Assembly: GCF_023343835.1 (NCBI RefSeq)
Contig: NC_064439.1
Location: 41,471,508-41,535,507 of the forward strand
Direction of reading: 5' to 3'
DNA: 64,000 nucleotides
Origin: Lagopus muta
Lineage: Eukaryota; Chordata; Aves; Galliformes; Phasianidae
This document shows, piece by piece, positions 25,701 through 36,523 of this stretch. Made by a program: the position numbers and the translations under genes. The notes beneath the pieces were generated by a model, which saw only the letters and a list, made by a program, of their open reading frames with translations, was not told where the DNA came from and ran no database searches. How positions within the stretch are numbered: position 1 is the first letter of the stretch; every line of letters starts with the position of its first letter.

Positions 25701-28700
25701 AAGGAGAAGGGGTTTCCACAGAATTGATTGGGCACAATGCAGTTCAGCTTGAAATTTGCCTGTGTTTCTAAACAAAAAAGAATATTGTCACTGTTATTTA
25801 AATGAGGAATACTAGGGGCAGTTCTCACACCATAGGACATGTAAAAGCATCAGAATGGCCAGAGCCTTATGTATATAAAATCTCACAGTCCTTACTAGAG
25901 GACTGTGAGACTGTGGTCTAGAGGTACCACAGTGCAGTGCCATGACCTGTTTGGAGAATGCAAGCTCATCTGTAGGACGGCCTGGTACCCCCTCACTTCT
26001 GAAGCTGCTTCAGAAATGGGTATTGATGTTTCACAGTGTGTGATGAAACCTCACTGAATCAATTCAAAATTCTTGCTAACTATGCAAACCACCTGAAAAA
26101 AAAAACACTGTTGTCTTGCCAAGCCAGACAGACGTTTGACAGTGTTTTCAAGCCCCAAGCAACACAAAATGGGAAATTGAGGCCAAGTACAATCCTGAAG
26201 AAAAAAAGCAACAACCTAATCACAGTTCATTTTTCAGCCACTGAGATCTCCCAAGACCTGACAGGCAGCAGCACTGAGCACTGTTTAATGAGGCCAAAAG
26301 GAGTGGCTTAATTAATAAGACCTAGAGGAGCATAATTAAGCCATACAGAAAGAGAAAGATTTGTTATTGTGTAATTAAACAACATTCTCCAGCTTCATTT
26401 TGCAGAGAAAATGCCCCCATGGAAGTGTGTCCAACTGAAAGTGTACTACTGTCAGTTGGTGGCTGCTGCAATGCCTCATATTTATAAAACAAAAAGAGAA
26501 GCCCTTTATTTACAGTCTGCTGTTGTTCATTGAATGGCAGAGCAGATCTTCTTCCTCTTTCAGTCCTACACAGGCAATAGATATTCAAATTTAGTGCTTT
26601 TACTAAGAGCCCCTGTACAGAGAATTTTTCCACTGTATGTTAAATAAGTTCCATTACACAGTTTGTATTGTTGCAGGATAATATTACTGCAGGGTCAAAA
26701 ATGCTTCTGATGTGGCATAAATTGGTGAATTTATTTTTTCTCACTGTAATTTTTTGCTGACATACCTCGTTAGGTATCATCTGGATTAGATGCTTCTGCA
26801 ACTGGCGTAAAGCATATATTTGCCAGCACACAGTTCAGTACATATATATGTATGTATATGTGGTTCAGATCAAATACGTACTATTAGGTGACCTCATAAT
26901 TCATAGACTAGGGTTTATTAAATGTGAAACCATGCCCCCAAACAAGAACAGAGCTATTAGACTCGTGTTTTTTTGATATTTCAGGAGCACAATTTATTTG
27001 TCACTCATATTTCAAGTTCTGTCCATTAAGTAGTTACTTAAAATGCTTACCATAATGCAGTACTTATCTCCAAAAAGCTGAAAGCAGCATGTGTATACTA
27101 AGAGGTAATTCAGTAGGTGGGGTCAAGCAGCATCTCCCAGGGATTCAGAAATTAAGAGGGAAAGGCTAGCTTTTTAAAATTCCTGATTATGGAACTCTGA
27201 TCCATTTCAGAAAACAATCCCCTGACACATGTGTAACTGCTTCCTGTCAAAATTGGTTAAATTGATGGAAATCCAGCAATCATGGTCACAAGTCCATTTC
27301 CTTTGTTAAAGAATTCATGAACAAGGCACCCAAACAAACTGTTACTGAGTCGCTGTAGCAGGGCCATGAACTTATATCACAAATATTACATAGAAATCTC
27401 AGCAACAGATAAACTAGAGATGCGTTCATTAGTTCTAAAACTATTTTAAGTTTTGCTTCTCTTGTTTCAGAAGCTGCTTTTTCCTCTGCGTGGCTGTCCG
27501 CGTTTTGATGAACTTCAGAATGAAACCCAAACATCCAGTGAATTTCAAAGTAGAATACAACCATACATGGTGAGACTAAATGAAGAGGAAATGGAAAAGG
27601 ACTTTAAAACAGAAAATTTAGATTAGACATTAGGAAGACAATCTTTGCTATGAGGATGATGAGGCACTGGAACAGGCTGCCCAGAGAAGCTGTAGTTACA
27701 CTATCCCTGGAAGAGTTCAAGACCGAGTTGGATGGGGCTTTGGGCAACCGGGTCTAGTGAGAGGTGTCTGCCCATGGGGAGTGGAACTAGGAGGTCTTTA
27801 AGGTCCCTTTCAGACCAAATCATTCTATGATAGCAGAGCACTAAAGCAAGCCCAATCAGGCAAACACTCTAAATTTATTTCAGAGTTGCATTTTAGGTCC
27901 ATCACAAGACCTACAATGACTTACGTTTTTAACCAAACACAAAACTTCACAGTCAGTGTTCCTGAATTTCCCATTGCAGTGCTGCAGAAGAATGTGGATG
28001 TACAGATAACATATCTGTCTCATGCAACTGTGTGGACAGAAAATGCTCTGGACTGTGGTCACTGGTGTCACTGCTGTGCTGGTGCACTTCGTAATGGCAC
28101 TACTGCACAAATGAAGCAGGAGTCTTTTGTTTCCCTTACCCTGACATTCTCTCTAAGTCGCTGCAGGCTTCCTGCTTATGCTTGTTGGGCTAAACCCAAC
28201 ATTTTCTATTTTTATTTGCTTACATCTAAATTTCTGCTAGCTCAGCCACTTTAGGCAGACTCATTCACCTGCCAGAGAGGTGAATTAAAACTAAATTGCA
28301 GTCCTCTCTCAACTACCAGCATGAAACAGGCAATTTAGAAATAAGGAATATTATCCACTCCCTTTATTCTTCTGTGGTATCACAAACCGTAAGAATCCTC
28401 TTGGGAACTGCTGTGGACCTATTACTTAGACCCTCAGCCTCCTTTCAATAGGTGAAGGAAAGTCTAGTTTCCTCCTCAGCTTCTTTTTACCTCGTCCCGA
28501 GTATTTGCCTCTGTTTTTTGTTTTGTTGTTGTTTTTTTAGTTTTCCATTTTCCCCTCGCCCTTTATTTCTCATCTTCCTTTGTCTTAAGTGCCACCTTCT
28601 TCTTTACTTCTGAAGGGTGGATGAGATGCAGGTAGCCTCCTGGAGCTGTCAGGAGAAGAGAAGAAGGTAGCAGCAAGAATACCAGACATCCATAGTAAAG

Positions 28701-31700
28701 CTGAGCAAAAACCGGTGTCTGAAATAGAAATCAGCATCCCAAAATTGTTAAAAAATGAAAACTTCAACCAGAATATTCCTTTATAGGGATTTCATGTGTG
28801 TAACATTACATTAAACATTTGCATGTTGTCAGGTTGGAAGCTAGTGAATCTGTATGCATGCATGTTCTGTATGTACTGAGTATTTGTGGTGTTTTTTCCC
28901 CCCCCAGGATTTTTTACAAACAATGGCAGTTAACACAGGACTTGAACTAAATAATCTTAAAATACTGGACAATTTCCAGCTCTGGAATACATATGATACA
29001 CTGTACTGTGAGGTAATAACAATGCAATGTGTTATAGGAAGAAAATAGCTCCAATATATGTTTCAGTTAAACAATATAAATGTGGTTCCTTAGAAAAGAA
29101 TTACCCTCTATCCTGAATTTGCTTATTTTTTTAACTTTGAATCTAAATCGTCATTTAGTGCAATGGTGATAGATACTCCAAGAACATAGCTTACAGCTTT
29201 CAAAACTCTTGTCTTCTTTTGATGTTTTACCATAAGGAACTGATACCAGAATCTACTCCCTTTATTCCTTTTCTTTTTTCTTTTTTTCCCTTTCAAATAT
29301 GTTGCTGTATATTTTCTTTGAGCATGCTGGCTGGGTCATATTGATTTTTAACAAGAAAATGATTATTTTTTTTAACCTATTAAAAGGCAAATATCAAAAT
29401 GCATGCATATTGAAAATAAAAGGTAAAAATTTGTTCTGTAAGATAGAAAACTGATCGCTGCAGTGAACAGAGTCAGACTGGTCCCCAGCATGGGACAGTT
29501 CTGTATTTTAAGACACAATCACTGTTAAGTGACAGTAGAGTGACACTTGTCTGTAAGTGACCAGTGATGTGTTAGAACCACTGTATGGAAAAGGTGGGAC
29601 AATTTGGAGCTAGATTATACCCTGAAGGGCCACTATTAGGGGACAGGAAGAGGGTAAGACATGTGCCTGCAATTTGTCACACTAACAGAATGAAAAAGTG
29701 GTACTGTTACAGTAATAATACATGGTGCCTCACAAGAGATTACCTCAGCACAGATGATTGCCCACTTCCTGTTCATCCACTTCAGGTTGATCCCTATTTC
29801 CACAGAGGGTATTTCATGGAACGCTGGTGAGAAAAACCATAATGGACAAAGATATGCAGGACAGCCTCAGAGAGTCCAAATGTAGTAGTGTGAGGCTGGG
29901 CAGTAGAAAGATGGGAATGTAATAAAAAAACATTGCTTTCCTTTCTCACTAGAGTATTCACAATTACTCTCTACCTGTATGGGCCACCAAAGATACAGTG
30001 GGCAAGATGGAAAAACTGGCAGAATTGGCCTTATTATCACTATTTGGAGTTTATAAAACAGAAGAGAAATCACGACTACAAGGAGGTAAATAAAAAATGC
30101 TTCACTCCCAGAAGGAATGAGAGAATGCCTGTAACAACATAGAACATCCTGTCACCTTATTTATGAAAAATTATTAATCACAACATTGGTTTGTAACTGT
30201 GGACATTGGATGCCACGTTAAATGTGATAACATATGCTGAATATGGGGATTTGCATGGGTTAGGCATTAAAAAAAAAGGTTTACATAAACATCAATGTCT
30301 TTGTTATCCTATAGATTTTTTAGGAAATTAAAATTTTGAGGAAAAAGAAACAAGGAAAACAATTTAAGACATCATTGGTATCTTTACTTCTCTGATATTT
30401 GTTTAGATTAAGTGTAAGTTCCTTTTCCCCAATATTTATTTTAGATGTTTCTTGATCTTTTTTTTTTTCCCTTGATGCACTGTTTTTATATTGTGCCAGA
30501 ACCTTAGCAGCACCCTGATAGCTCTCTCAGAACCTGATGTAAAGTTGCTTCAAAACAGTCTGATCAGAGTGGAAGATGAGAGATTCAAGTTATATTTCTA
30601 CTGCAAGAACTAACACTTCTGCTTTGCTCCAGATTTGGGTGCACAAGCTACGCACATTCTGACTATACAGCAGCATAAGACACAGGCATTCAGTGTATGA
30701 TTCACAGGTATCCATGAGCAGGAAAACTGGACAAGTGAGCTTGAGTATCCAAAGTCTGGACTGTCTGGGGCTATGCTTTGCAATGCACCTACTCGACAGT
30801 CTAGACCTAGTTAAAGATTAGCAACCTCATTATCTAGGCATACACATCACTGGGTCAAGCCATGAAAAATTACATGCTGAGATGTGAAGTTCGCTAGCTG
30901 GCAGCTGACCATAACATGAGGTCAGAACTTCTTTTTTGTGTTCTTTTTTGTGCTTTTCCCTTAGGATGGTATAACTTGTGCTGAAAGGAATTTCAGCTAC
31001 CCTTGTTCTATTGGCTTTGGTGCGTCTCTGGTTTGGACAAGAAGTACAAAAGGTCTTCGATAAAATCAAGAATTGATACTGAGTGACTTGTGAAAGTAAA
31101 TAGTCAAAAATATTTCTTCAGCATCTAGAGAGGAAGTGGCTAGTGCAGCTGTCATTATTGCAGCACTCCAAAGAGATAAAAAACAATGGAGATCTCAGCA
31201 GAACAAAGCTGGAAGTGTCATTGGCCATAAATCTAAAGATCATTCTAGCTGATTTCTGTAAATCCAGTCACTTCAGTTGGCCTGGATGATGAATGATACA
31301 TTTAACCTTCCTTTGCTCTGTTTTCTCACTAGTTGTGAACTTGGGATGAGCTAAAAAATGAGTATGAGATCTGAGTAGATGTGTTCTGTTTGACACTCAA
31401 AACCCTTTACTTTTTTTGGTTGTATGCAAATGTTATATCTTCATTTTCCTCTTCCTTTCCCCTCCATCTTTTTAAGGTGTCCTTGTGAATATTATTTTAA
31501 ATAGTATTAAACAAGCTACCAATTCCTCAAAAGAAAGAAAAATGGAGGTCTACTCTGCAGTAAGTATCCTCACTTTTTATAAAAATTTCTGCAATTTCAC
31601 TAGTAAAAAGCTCTGAAAGAAAATAATCAGTCTCCATGTAAGTTAAATGAGTAAATATAGTTCAGTTCAGTTATACAATCCAATTCAGCTAATAAGCTCA

Positions 31701-34700
31701 ACCCAGGGCAGTATCAGAATATAGCAGGACAAGGCTCACACCTGTTTCAATCAAACTGTACGTGGTAAAGATATCTGTGTATTATATCCTTTCATCCTGT
31801 GATTTTTTGTACAGTTTAAGTAAGTTGCATCTTGCCTTAAGTGCTCCTTATGCAGAGATGTGGATACACAGCAGAACTCCAGCTTTCCTTCCAAACGCTT
31901 CCTCTTCTTAGAAAAGGATAGTACATTGAATATTCTTTCTTCTTACTTTTTTAAAATTCCACTTCATGTTGTTTTAGAGGACAAAGAGGGCCGTTTGGGT
32001 CAGATCAAGGTCCACTCAGCTCATACATTATCCTGTCTCTGTCAGTGGGCAGCAGCAGGGAAGAATGTGAGAATAATACCAGCATGGGGTGATGCTTTCC
32101 CTGATGCAACCTCTCAACAAACTGTGGTTTATGGACTTCCTGAGTCAGAGTCTTTGTCTGTGCTTTTAATAACTCTCAACAGACATTTTTTCATCAATTT
32201 ATCTAATTGCTTTTAAAATTAATTTAGCTTTTGGCATCTGCAACACCCTGTGGCAATGACTTCTAAACTGGTGTGTTAAAAAAAAAGTACTTCCATATTT
32301 ATTTATTTTTCAAAACTTTATACTGATTTAACTCCCTCCTAGCATTCCTATTGTGGCTAAAAGAGAACAGATATTCTTTATTCACTTTCTCTTATTTCTC
32401 TTATTTCACTTATGAACGTACTATTTTCTGTCTCGTTTCTTCCATTTTTCCTTTCCCTAACTGCTTTAATCTTTCCTTTTTTAGGAGCTGCATAACACCA
32501 CAACTTTTTCTGGCTGCCTTTTCTGTGTATTTTCTAGATCTACTATATTCTTTTTGAGAAGGAAGTACAATATGCATCCAGAATTTTCATTGCTGCTTTA
32601 AAGCCTTGGGACCATATATACCCTTATTTTTGAAACTGATTACTCTAGGAAGTTCAAGATCTTGCATAATAATTAAAATGCAGAAGTTAGACTATAATAC
32701 AGAGAAGAGGGACTACAATACAGAGAAGAGGTAATGGGGAGAGGAAGAGACTGCAGGTGGATGATTGAGGTTCACTGATCGTCAAAAATAGAAGCCAAAT
32801 TTCAGTAATGGTTTTGTTTGATTTTTTTCCCTAATAGCATGACACCACAATTGGGGCCATCCAGATTGCTCTCAATATTTTCAATGGAAAACTGCCACCA
32901 TATGCTGCTTGCCAGTTTTTTGAACTCTACCAAGATAACAGTGGGCAAGTATCCTCTTACCTATGTAAGAATAAGGAGTATTTAGAAGTTGGTTCCCTTT
33001 TCCTGCACATCATTTTCTCTCAAATACTCTGAGGGGATACAAATTTGCTTTAAACTGGTATTTAACTGAGTAGCCAAACAGGCACAAAAGTTATATTAAA
33101 ACAGGAAAAATCACATTTGTTGGATATGCATATATCTGTGTGCTTTGGGACACCAGAAGAAGAAAACAGTCCTTACCAACTGGAAGCAAGCGGTAAATCA
33201 AACTTAACTGTTCAAATGGTAGCAACATCTCCCAGGTATCTCACAAATCCCAAGTAAACCAGAGGGTTTAGAAGAGACAAAAGGCTTCAAAAGGACCTTC
33301 TGATCTGACTGGTGATCTGTGTGGTAACTGTCTTTGGCAAACTGTCTTTCATATGTCTCTTAGAAAACCTCCATTCTTCAAGAATGGGTTCTAGAGTGGG
33401 GTGCTAGAACCTGTTTGCAACATTCTGCCTGTTGGAAATCTTTTATTCAAGAACTTTTATTTAAGCTTTTAAAAAATCTTCTCAATTTCATTAATCAGGC
33501 GGTACAGCATTGAAATGCATTATCGGAATGACTCTTCAGTGGATCCTTACTTACTCACTCTGCCAGGATGCACCTCTTCTTGCCCACTTGAGAAGTTTGC
33601 TGAATTAGTTTCTCCTATAATTACCGAAAATTGGTCAAAAGAATGTGGGAATAAAGACAGAATGAAAGGTAGTGTAACAGCACTGAATTTTCTGAGTAAG
33701 ACATGGAAGCAGAAATTGTATCAATGGCCACAAAATTTGTATCTTTCACGTGATAGGTTGATCTCCCTTTAACAGATGTGCACCAGCTTTACTATGGGTG
33801 AAGAAAGCAGATTAAATTAAATTTCTGTAAGGATGTAAAGGATAGACTTGTTCGACAGCAGGAATGCAGTGGTATTATTATGATTATGATTATGATTATT
33901 AGCACATTCGCATGGGGAGCTTCCATCACTGCAAGTATACAACAGAAGTCATATAGGTGCTATGCAAGGAGTCCTGTGTATGCTGGATTCATCAGAGCTT
34001 CTGTAGATGCAAAACATAAATGGCTTGCACATGCACAGTAAGATTTATGCATCTGAATCTCTGGCACATGTACTATAATACCTTAGCCTTCACTGTACAC
34101 ATGCAGCGCAGTTGATCTGTGCAGTCAGAGCAGCTGTTTTTCTTGAACTACCAGCAGCTGACAGCTGATAACCTTTGCCACATTCCTTTCTTCCTTCCTG
34201 AGTGTTATTTTCAGGAGGGCAAGGCACCAACTGCCACGTTCCATTAGTCATAGTATATTTCTCCCACCCTGAATATATTCAATGTTTTGCTGATCCCTGA
34301 TGAAACTCTTGGTTTGCATTAACTACATACAAGATGTCTGTCACTCCTCCCCTGTGAAAACCTAGAAATAAGATCTGGCCATTCTCAGGAAACTGCATGT
34401 GCTTTCAGGACTAAGGTGTATGTTTTCAAACTTAAATGTAACACAGACTACAAACCTTGATACGAATATGAAAGTTCAACTATGAAAACATTTCCATAGT
34501 ACATACTTTTCATTAGACTGTTATCTCTGTATGTAAGATAACATACACATGTCTGTCCTTAACACTCTTCTCCTTTGTTTTTTTTTCTTTACAGATATCT
34601 ATATTGGATTTGATGTTGCCGTTGGCTTGTTGTTCATATTCAACCTTGTTCTACTCTATCTCCTTTATCACTATGGACGCTGCAGGCGCAGAAACAATTA

Positions 34701-34713
34701 CCAAGACATTTAA
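16627..34713 (+). CDS. ACP3: Prostatic-type acid phosphatase, transmembrane form (copy 2, complete)
   Basis: Eleven exons join to about 421 codons: 16627-16740, 22395-22490, 23868-23954, 24812-24964, 27471-27569, 28908-29012, 29953-30085, 31477-31559, 32838-32944, 33499-33668 and 34595-34713. Human transmembrane PAP is of similar length. The product is a histidine acid phosphatase; the family dephosphorylates phosphomonoesters such as AMP and lysophosphatidate outside the cell or in endosomes/lysosomes. The signal peptide spans about residues 1-30. VFRHGDRSP (residues 39-47) carries Arg11, His12 and Arg15; DYDRT carries Arg79; YSAHDTT carries His257-Asp258. The six cysteines for the three disulfides are all present. 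N-glycosylation sites FLNST, HNYS and YRNDS sit where human PAP has its three. A hydrophobic helix in exon 11 is followed by [11 protein letters not shown], a basic stop-transfer and a YxxI sorting signal. The start has a strong Kozak context (A at -3, G at +4). DNAJC13 follows downstream, as in human. ACP2 is less likely given this synteny. Confidence 0.95.
16741..22394 (+). other. ACP3 intron 1
   Basis: A 5.6 kb intron with GTGAGT and TTATTAG ends. It holds a CR1 tail near 20280 and A runs near 17970. I see no exon or RNA gene in it. Confidence 0.8.
20279..20425 (-). mobile_element. CR1 LINE 3' fragment
   Basis: The + strand shows 'aatcacagtcgtgggggttgg', 'aagggaccttaagagatcat' and 'gagtccaaccccctgctgaa', followed by 'gttgcccaccaggacacaca'. 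It is the reverse complement of an avian CR1 tail in ACP3 intron 1. Confidence 0.85.
22395..22490 (+). CDS. ACP3: ACP3 exon 2 (RHGDRSP active site)
   Basis: The exon has 32 codons between ttattag and [29 protein letters not shown] and then [11 protein letters not shown]. It contains the nucleophilic His12 and phosphate-binding Arg11 and Arg15 of the family signature. Confidence 0.96.
23868..23954 (+). CDS. ACP3: ACP3 exon 3
   Basis: The exon has 29 codons between ctcacag and [29 protein letters not shown], then LNSTYNRKE. It has a normal GT donor where copy 1 has GC. NST is the Asn62-equivalent glycosylation sequon. Confidence 0.95.
24812..24964 (+). CDS. ACP3: ACP3 exon 4 (Arg79)
   Basis: The exon is 153 bp between tctcag and [22 protein letters not shown] has the intact active-site arginine (codon 24839-24841), and [13 protein letters not shown] follows. 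Confidence 0.96.
25019..25060. repeat. (ATT)n and T-rich simple repeat
   Basis: Repeated attatt units run into a T homopolymer just after ACP3 exon 4. Confidence 0.9.
25656..25725. repeat. 35-bp tandem duplication in ACP3 intron 4
   Basis: Two copies, exact over about 34 bases, of a unit that begins aagcagctacaaggagaagg and ends ccacagaatt; the second starts 35 bases after the first. Confidence 0.95.
27471..27569 (+). CDS. ACP3: ACP3 exon 5
   Basis: The exon has 33 codons between gtttcag and [28 protein letters not shown] and so on. The Cys129 equivalent is in GCPRF. A CR1 copy starts within about 50 bases of the donor. Confidence 0.95.
27615..27832 (+). mobile_element. CR1 LINE 3' fragment, sense orientation
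   Basis: The + strand reads attaggaagacaatctttgc, 'gcactggaacaggctgcccag', 'gagttggatggggctttgggc', and ends 'aaggtccctttcagaccaaat cattctatgata'. It is a CR1 tail in the same orientation as ACP3, in intron 5. Confidence 0.92.
28908..29012 (+). CDS. ACP3: ACP3 exon 6
   Basis: The exon has 35 codons between ccccccag and [27 protein letters not shown], ending in NTYDTLYCE. The Cys183 equivalent is present. Confidence 0.94.
29953..30085 (+). CDS. ACP3: ACP3 exon 7
   Basis: The exon is 133 bp between tcactag and [29 protein letters not shown], ending EEKSRLQGG across the junction. HNYS is the second conserved glycosylation site. Confidence 0.95.
31477..31559 (+). CDS. ACP3: ACP3 exon 8
   Basis: The exon is 83 bp between tttaag and GCA|GTAAGT. 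It reads [16 protein letters not shown] and ends EVYSA, directly before HD in exon 9. Confidence 0.95.
31970..32430 (-). mobile_element. Older CR1-like LINE fragment
   Basis: Degenerate matches to an older CR1 lineage seen in birds and turtles: 'cctgtctctgtcagtgggcag', 'gtggtttatggacttcctgag', 'ttttggcatctgcaacaccct', 'gtggcaatgacttctaaac', 'aaaagtacttccatatttat', 'tattcactttct'. It lies in ACP3 intron 8, antisense, and is much more diverged than the other CR1 copies in the window. Identified by recall of the consensus, not by alignment. Confidence 0.65.
32691..32731. repeat. 21-bp tandem duplication
   Basis: gactataatacagagaagag is followed directly by gactacaatacagagaagag. It lies in ACP3 intron 8, about 100 bases before exon 9. 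Confidence 0.85.
32838..32944 (+). CDS. ACP3: ACP3 exon 9 (catalytic His-Asp)
   Basis: The exon is 107 bp after acceptor ctaatag. [20 protein letters not shown] contains catalytic His257-Asp258, and AACQFF contains the Cys281 equivalent. It ends in phase 2 at AGTGG|GCAAGT, a GC donor; this junction restores [11 protein letters not shown] with exon 10, as GT-AG rules cannot. Confidence 0.94.
33499..33668 (+). CDS. ACP3: ACP3 exon 10
   Basis: The exon is 170 bp after attaatcag. It carries [34 protein letters not shown] and [14 protein letters not shown], ending AAAG|GTAGTG. Cys315, Cys319 and Cys340 equivalents and the third glycosylation site are present. Confidence 0.94.
33669..33772 (+). 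CDS. ACP3: ACP3 read-through 3' end of exon 10 (putative soluble isoform tail)
   Basis: If the weak donor GTAGTG is not used, the frame stays open for about 33 more codons to TAA 33770-33772, with no hydrophobic segment, giving a soluble form of about 416 residues. ATTAAA occurs at 33811-33816 and again at 33816-33821. Human ACP3 makes its secreted form in the same way, by reading on from the corresponding exon. Whether this end is used here is inferred. Confidence 0.5.
33811..33821 (+). promoter_or_regulatory. Candidate intronic polyadenylation signal, two overlapping ATTAAA
   Basis: Two overlapping copies of ATTAAA lie 39 bases after the read-through stop of ACP3 exon 10, in the right place to end a soluble-isoform transcript. 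Confidence 0.4.
33875..33901. repeat. (TTATGA)n microsatellite
   Basis: Repeated attatgattatg units in ACP3 intron 10. Confidence 0.85.
34595..34713 (+). CDS. ACP3: ACP3 exon 11 (transmembrane helix and cytoplasmic tail)
   Basis: The acceptor is tttacag. The frame enters in phase 1: [20 protein letters not shown], then [19 protein letters not shown]-stop (TAA 34711-34713). It has a hydrophobic span of about 22 residues, a basic stop-transfer patch and a C-terminal YQDI. The last is a YxxPhi endosomal/lysosomal sorting signal as in transmembrane PAP and ACP2. Confidence 0.93.
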
Positions 34714-35302
34714 AAAAGAGGTGAAGAGATAAAAGTGAGCAGCTAGACATCAGGCAATTCTTTAAATTGCTCTGGCTTGTATCCATCAGTTTGCTCTGGC
34801 CAAATACATCTCCAAAGCATATTCCACAAACTTGAAGAGCTGAGGTTTCACTCCTAAAAGACTGAGTATCTCCAGTGATAAACACTGTAGGAAATTATTA
34901 TTATTAAGAATATAAATTGGTAGGAAGAAAGAATTACTTCAGTTCCTACCTCAAGGTTTTTCACTACTATTAAACATCATTAAGCCAGCCATCCATGAGG
35001 GTGAAGGAGTACTATTGCTTATGATTTTTTTTAATTTTTTTTTGCTTTTTTGGGAGTGGGAATTGCCCTCTGCTCCTCCCTTGTCCTGCTCAAGGAGTCT
35101 TTTTTCAAAAATCACAAATTATAATATCTTTCTTACTTCTTATAAACAACTGTTTTGATGATGCACAGGAAAATGTTTTCAGTGAGCAGAAGCTGCAATT
35201 ACCGTGTGAAAAATATTGATACCAGCACTTGAACATACTGTTTATTTTTGTTACATTTATTCATGCAAATCCATGCATGGGTTTACAGCTTGGCCTCCAG
35301 CT

Positions 35303-35308
35303 AATAAA
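35303..35308 (+). promoter_or_regulatory. Candidate polyadenylation signal for transmembrane ACP3
   Basis: AATAAA about 590 bases after the exon 11 stop, the first canonical one I find downstream. Confidence 0.4.
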
Positions 35309-36497
35309 AGCCCACTGCCTGTTTTTAAAGGAGTTATGCTACTACAGCTCTCACAGAAATTTGTAGAAATCTGGGGGGGCTGTCACAAAAATCAAGCATT
35401 AACCAAGAAGCTTAGTGCAACAGGATCTTTGTCAGTGTCCACAGATTTGCTAATACAGATAAGTAAATACACTGAAATCTATTTGCTTTGGCAGTGTTCT
35501 CTTCCTACTTTGCTGAGCTCCCATTTATGGATGACGCTTTGCCCTACGCTTCTGATGGGTCTGTATCCTGTCCTGCTTCAGGACACTGATATAATCTTAG
35601 TTCTCTCAGCCATGCTTCCTCCAGCTATTGCTTTCCTCATTATTTTAATTTACAATAACTTCTTGTCCTGCTCAAAATCCCTTAAGTTAGTAATATATGC
35701 ACTAGAAGAAAGAAGACAATTCTGCTTTACGTATATTGATCTCTTCTGTGAAATATATTGTATTTGTTTAGATTGTGAGCTCCCAGTGGTAGGGAATCTG
35801 TTACCGTAATTGCTCTCTAGTATCATAAACTACGATTATATGCACTGATGTTGTTGTATGAAATAGTGCTTATTGCCATATGTTTCAAGGGCTGAATCAA
35901 GATTTTCATCCTGCAGTCCTGCAGAGGATACTGTGCATTATATTACCATGAGGAAGCCGTTTGAAAAATCAAGACATTTATACAGACAAGTGTCAACAGC
36001 AAGTTCAGCCTGATAGAAACACTAAGCAATTGTGTGCTCAAGATGATGACTTCCACATAGGTGCAGAAGTCTAGAGATGGAGCTGCTTATATCACATACA
36101 GAATCACATCTATGATTTGCACTGTTTCTGGACTGACTTTAGCACACATCTGTGTGCTGCGATTTGGAACACAGAAGCTTGAGTCAACTACTACAAATCT
36201 ACAGAATCCCTCAGTATTACATCAACAGACATATTTCAAATGGGATGTAATTAGATGTATGGATATTAAATGGCATAAGTCAAGCAAAATTACAAATACT
36301 TGTGGGAATACAGGGCTTTCCAAACATCACTATTTTTTCCTGCAGAGGTATTCACCCTTTGAAGAAATATTTCCCACTCAGTAAAAAGCTTTTGCTACTA
36401 TCCCTGACATTTCCATTTCATCCATTTTAAGTGATGGATTTGATTCCTACATGGTAAAGATTTTTTGTTGTACAACAACTCAGGGTAAAATACTCAA

Positions 36498-36523
36498 ACA
36501 AAAAAAAAAAAAAAAAAAAAAAG
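36498..36523. repeat. Poly(A) run
   Basis: A homopolymer of about 25 A in intergenic sequence. Confidence 0.9.

Noticed and set aside
32351-32557. Open frame rich in Phe/Ser in ACP3 intron 8
   Set aside because: It falls partly in the old CR1-like fragment and T-rich sequence.
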